From Flavobacterium psychrophilum (GTDB lineage: Bacteria; Bacteroidota; Bacteroidia; Flavobacteriales; Flavobacteriaceae): 15,905 nt of DNA. Shown one piece after another: positions 14,008-15,905 of this stretch (position 1 is the stretch's first letter; every line of letters begins with the position of its first letter). The notes below the pieces were generated by a model, which saw only the letters and a list, made by a program, of their open reading frames with translations, did not search any database and was not told the origin of the DNA. The position numbers were made by a program, and so were the translations under genes. The stretch lies in NCBI GenBank assembly GCA_945907225.1, contig CAMDSN010000014.1:1-15905 (forward strand). Reading direction: 5' to 3'.

Positions 14008-15327
14008 TTAGTTTAACTTGCTCTCGCTTGCAGGCTCTCCATAAAGATCAAATTCGGTAGCATCAAATATTTTTATATCAGTAAATTCTCCAATTTTTAC
14101 ATAAAAATTACTAGCGTCAATTAAGACTTCATTATCCACATCTGGGCTGTCAAATTCTGTTCTACCAATGAAATATTGCCCTTCCTTTCTGTCTATTATA
14201 CATTTAAATATTTTTCCAATTTTATTTTGATTCAAATCCCATGAGATTTGCGATTGTAAATCCATTATTTCGGCAGCACGGGCTTGTTTTACTTCTTCGG
14301 GAACATTATCTTCTAATAAATAAGCATGGGTGTTCTCTTCGTGAGAATAAGTAAAACAACCTAAACGTTCAAACTTCATTTCCTGAACCCAGTCACGCAT
14401 GATTTCAAAATCTTCCTGAGTTTCTCCCGGGTAACCAACAATCAAAGTAGTTCTTATTGTAATTTCTGGAACTGCAGCGCGAAAGTCTTTTAATAATTTG
14501 GTTGTTTTTTCTTTAGTTGTCCCGCGACGCATAGATTTTAAAAGAGAATCTGAAATATGTTGCAACGGAATGTCAATATAATTGCATATTTTAGGTTCTT
14601 TATGCATCAGGTCAAGAACATCCATTGGAAATCCTGTTGGAAAAGCATAATGTAATCTTATCCATTCAATCCCGTCAACTTTGACTAAGTTTTCTAACAA
14701 CTCCGCTAAATTTCTTTTTTTGTATAAATCTAGCCCGTAATAAGTCAAATCTTGGGCAATTAGAATCAATTCTTTTACACCATTTTTTGCCAATCCTTCA
14801 GCTTCTTTAACCAACTTTTCAATGGACTGAGAAACATGTTTGCCTCGCATTATTGGAATGGCACAGAAACTACATGGTCTATCACAACCCTCAGCAATCT
14901 TCAGATAAGCATAATTCTTTGGTGTTGTTGTTAGTCGTTCTCCAAGGAGTTCGTGTTTGTAATCGGCGCCAAGAGCTTTTAAAAGAAGAGGTAAATCTGT
15001 TGTGCCAAAATATTGATCTACATTTGGAATTTCCTTTTCTAAATCAGGACGGTATCTTTCAGACAAGCATCCGGTTACAAAAACTTTGTCTACAATGCCA
15101 TTTTCTTTTTTATCAACGTATTCAAGAATTGTATTTATCGATTCTTCTTTAGCATTATTGATAAAGCCGCAAGTATTGATTACTACAATATTACCTTCTT
15201 GTTCGTGTACCACATCTTTTCCGCTTGCTCTTAATTGACCCATCAAAACTTCACTATCGTAAGTGTTTTTGGAACATCCAAGTGTGATAACGTTGATTTT
15301 ATTTTTCTTTAAAGACTTAGTTCTCAT
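14008..15327 (-). CDS. rimO: Ribosomal protein uS12 methylthiotransferase RimO
   Basis: Adds a methylthio group to the conserved aspartate of ribosomal protein S12, using two iron-sulfur clusters. Counting from the chosen start (439 aa), the N-terminal UPF0004 domain has C18 in LGCSKNTYDSE, C53 in NTCGF and C87 in TGCLSER. The radical SAM motif EGCDRPCSFCAIP gives C148, C152 and C155. The C-terminal TRAM domain (about 375-435) ends the protein. The frame stays open to 15348, but that upstream start is a TTG lying inside the -7 promoter element, so I choose the ATG at 15327 (MRTKSLKKNK). RimO is preferred over MiaB because of the LGCSKN and RMxGKHVS-like motifs. It is transcribed alone, convergent with the radical SAM gene. 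Confidence 0.96.
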   Translation of the reverse strand: MRTKSLKKNKINVITLGCSKNTYDSEVLMGQLRASGKDVVHEQEGNIVVINTCGFINNAKEESINTILEYVDKKENGIVDKVFVTGCLSERYRPDLEKEIPNVDQYFGTTDLPLLLKALGADYKHELLGERLTTTPKNYAYLKIAEGCDRPCSFCAIPIMRGKHVSQSIEKLVKEAEGLAKNGVKELILIAQDLTYYGLDLYKKRNLAELLENLVKVDGIEWIRLHYAFPTGFPMDVLDLMHKEPKICNYIDIPLQHISDSLLKSMRRGTTKEKTTKLLKDFRAAVPEITIRTTLIVGYPGETQEDFEIMRDWVQEMKFERLGCFTYSHEENTHAYLLEDNVPEEVKQARAAEIMDLQSQISWDLNQNKIGKIFKCIIDRKEGQYFIGRTEFDSPDVDNEVLIDASNFYVKIGEFTDIKIFDATEFDLYGEPASESKLN

Positions 15328-15345
15328 TGATTTGAAATTGGATTG

Positions 15346-15353
15346 CAAAATTA
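15346..15353 (-). promoter_or_regulatory. -7 promoter element of rimO
   Basis: The minus strand reads TAATTTTG, an exact TAnnTTTG match, ending 18 bases before the rimO ATG at 15327. The last three bases form the in-frame TTG codon at 15348-15346, which rules that codon out as a translation start if this promoter is used. No clear -33 TTG was found. Confidence 0.6.
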
Positions 15354-15400
15354 CGTTATTTATTCTGAATTATTCTTCTTGTAAATTATTATAAAACAAG

Positions 15401-15424
15401 AAACCGCTTCAATTGAAACGGTTT
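15401..15424 (-). terminator. Terminator hairpin between the porin gene and rimO
   Basis: AAACCGCTTC (15401-15410) pairs with GAAACGGTTT (15415-15424), with one C-A mismatch, around an AATT loop. On the minus strand it lies 25 bases after the porin stop and is followed by TTTCTTGTTTTAT-like sequence, a moderate U-rich tail. It is closely similar in stem and loop to the sucC terminator at 1266-1292. Confidence 0.75.
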
Positions 15425-15448
15425 TACTTTAGTGAATATTATTATTTT

Positions 15449-15904
15449 TTAAAAATTTACAGAATAACTCAGAGTGATATTGTTATTATACCTACTTATT
15501 CGAGCAGTGTCTGTCATTCCAGAAGATAAAAAGGAATTATCAAAGTTTCTATGTTCGTAAGAATAGGCTATATCAATTCGGTTTTCACCAAAATTATACC
15601 CAAGTCCACCTGAATAGCCAGTTAAATCTCCAAAGACTCGATCAACTTTATATGGGCTTTGATCAAAGCGGTAACCGCCTCTAAAACTCATTTGTTTAAA
15701 TTTATATTCTCCCCCAAGTCTTACTTCTATTGCGTTGTGAAGCGCGCTATTTAAATAAGAATTTATACCAGCATAATCATTTTTTGGTTTTAATCTTGTT
15801 TTACTGAAGTCACTTTGTGATATATCCGCACTAAACAAACCTTTTTTACCAAATATATAGACGAAACTAGTTGTCCATTTACTCGGTGTTTGAATGTTGT
15901 AGGG
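15449..15904 (-). CDS. OmpP1/FadL-type outer membrane transport protein, C-terminal part (cut by window edge)
   Basis: The frame is open to the window edge, so this is the last 151 residues or so of a longer protein; the true start lies outside. The fragment begins PYNIQTPSKWTTSFVYIFGKKGLFSADI, the pattern seen in Bacteroidota OmpP1/FadL/TodX proteins, where a TPW/SK segment precedes alternating beta strands. The rest shows amphipathic beta strands (IEVRLGGEYKF, MSFRGGYRFD, YSGGLGYNF, RIDIAYSYEH, NNITLSYSVNF) and ends in a phenylalanine, the usual C-terminal signal for outer-membrane barrel assembly. Family members take up hydrophobic compounds such as long-chain fatty acids. An internal TTG (15838) is not a credible start, since strand-like coding sequence continues upstream of it. 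Confidence 0.88.
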   Translation of the reverse strand, partial: PYNIQTPSKWTTSFVYIFGKKGLFSADISQSDFSKTRLKPKNDYAGINSYLNSALHNAIEVRLGGEYKFKQMSFRGGYRFDQSPYKVDRVFGDLTGYSGGLGYNFGENRIDIAYSYEHRNFDNSFLSSGMTDTARISRYNNNITLSYSVNF

Positions 15905-15905
15905 T

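Noticed and set aside
14005..14019. Small hairpin AAGTTA-GTT-TAACTT between the radical SAM gene and rimO
   Set aside because: Only six A/T-rich base pairs with no T run on either side, so I do not call it a terminator.
14853..15152. Plus-strand open frame of 99 codons inside rimO
   Set aside because: It covers the conserved radical SAM and UPF0004 region of rimO on the opposite strand; chance openness in AT-rich sequence.

Overview
The window comes from an AT-rich Bacteroidota genome, most likely a Flavobacterium or a close relative. The evidence is the protein set (MsrB-MsrA lipoprotein, DUF2805/TIGR03643 protein, DUF4369 lipoprotein, M61 peptidase, OmpP1/FadL-type porin), starts without Shine-Dalgarno sequences but with A/T-rich leaders, and several copies of the Bacteroidota -7 promoter element TAnnTTTG upstream of genes. 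It reads as an ordinary chromosomal housekeeping region. No phage, IS transposase, CRISPR array or defence island is visible.

Layout. 1-2773: two TCA-cycle genes, sucC (succinyl-CoA ligase beta) with a strong terminator, then gltA (citrate synthase) with its own promoter. 2774-2969: a convergent gap filled by a palindromic MITE-like repeat that carries a second, REP-like palindrome inside it. 2970-4070 (minus): a predicted lipoprotein with fused MsrB and MsrA domains. 4281-6680: a compact plus-strand operon, idi, a queD/PTPS homologue, a bcp-type peroxiredoxin and manA. 6768-7034: a small conserved-looking protein of unknown function behind a clear promoter. 7102-7175: tRNA-Thr(UGU) with its own promoter and terminator. 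7290-8453: guanine deaminase and an AlkB-like dioxygenase. 8465-8573: a second, uninterrupted copy of the MITE in opposite orientation. 8681-8953: DUF2805 protein with a strong terminator. 9078-10937: secreted M61 peptidase. 11019-13985: DUF4369 lipoprotein followed by a large radical SAM protein with an atypical cysteine motif. 14008-15327 (minus): rimO. 15449-15904 (minus): the C-terminal part of an OmpP1/FadL-type outer membrane protein, cut by the window edge.

Functional links are mostly loose. sucC and gltA belong to the same cycle. MsrBA, the peroxiredoxin and AlkB each deal with oxidative or alkylation damage but sit in separate transcription units. The idi-queD-bcp-manA operon joins isoprenoid, pterin/deazapurine, peroxide and hexose-phosphate functions with no obvious common pathway.

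The least ordinary items are the pair of related palindromic repeats (one nested, one 'empty'), the CX4CX2C cluster motif in the radical SAM protein, and a tRNA-Thr with two stem mismatches, one of which creates an inverted repeat with the tRNA leader. I did not find convincing evidence of an undescribed multi-gene system.
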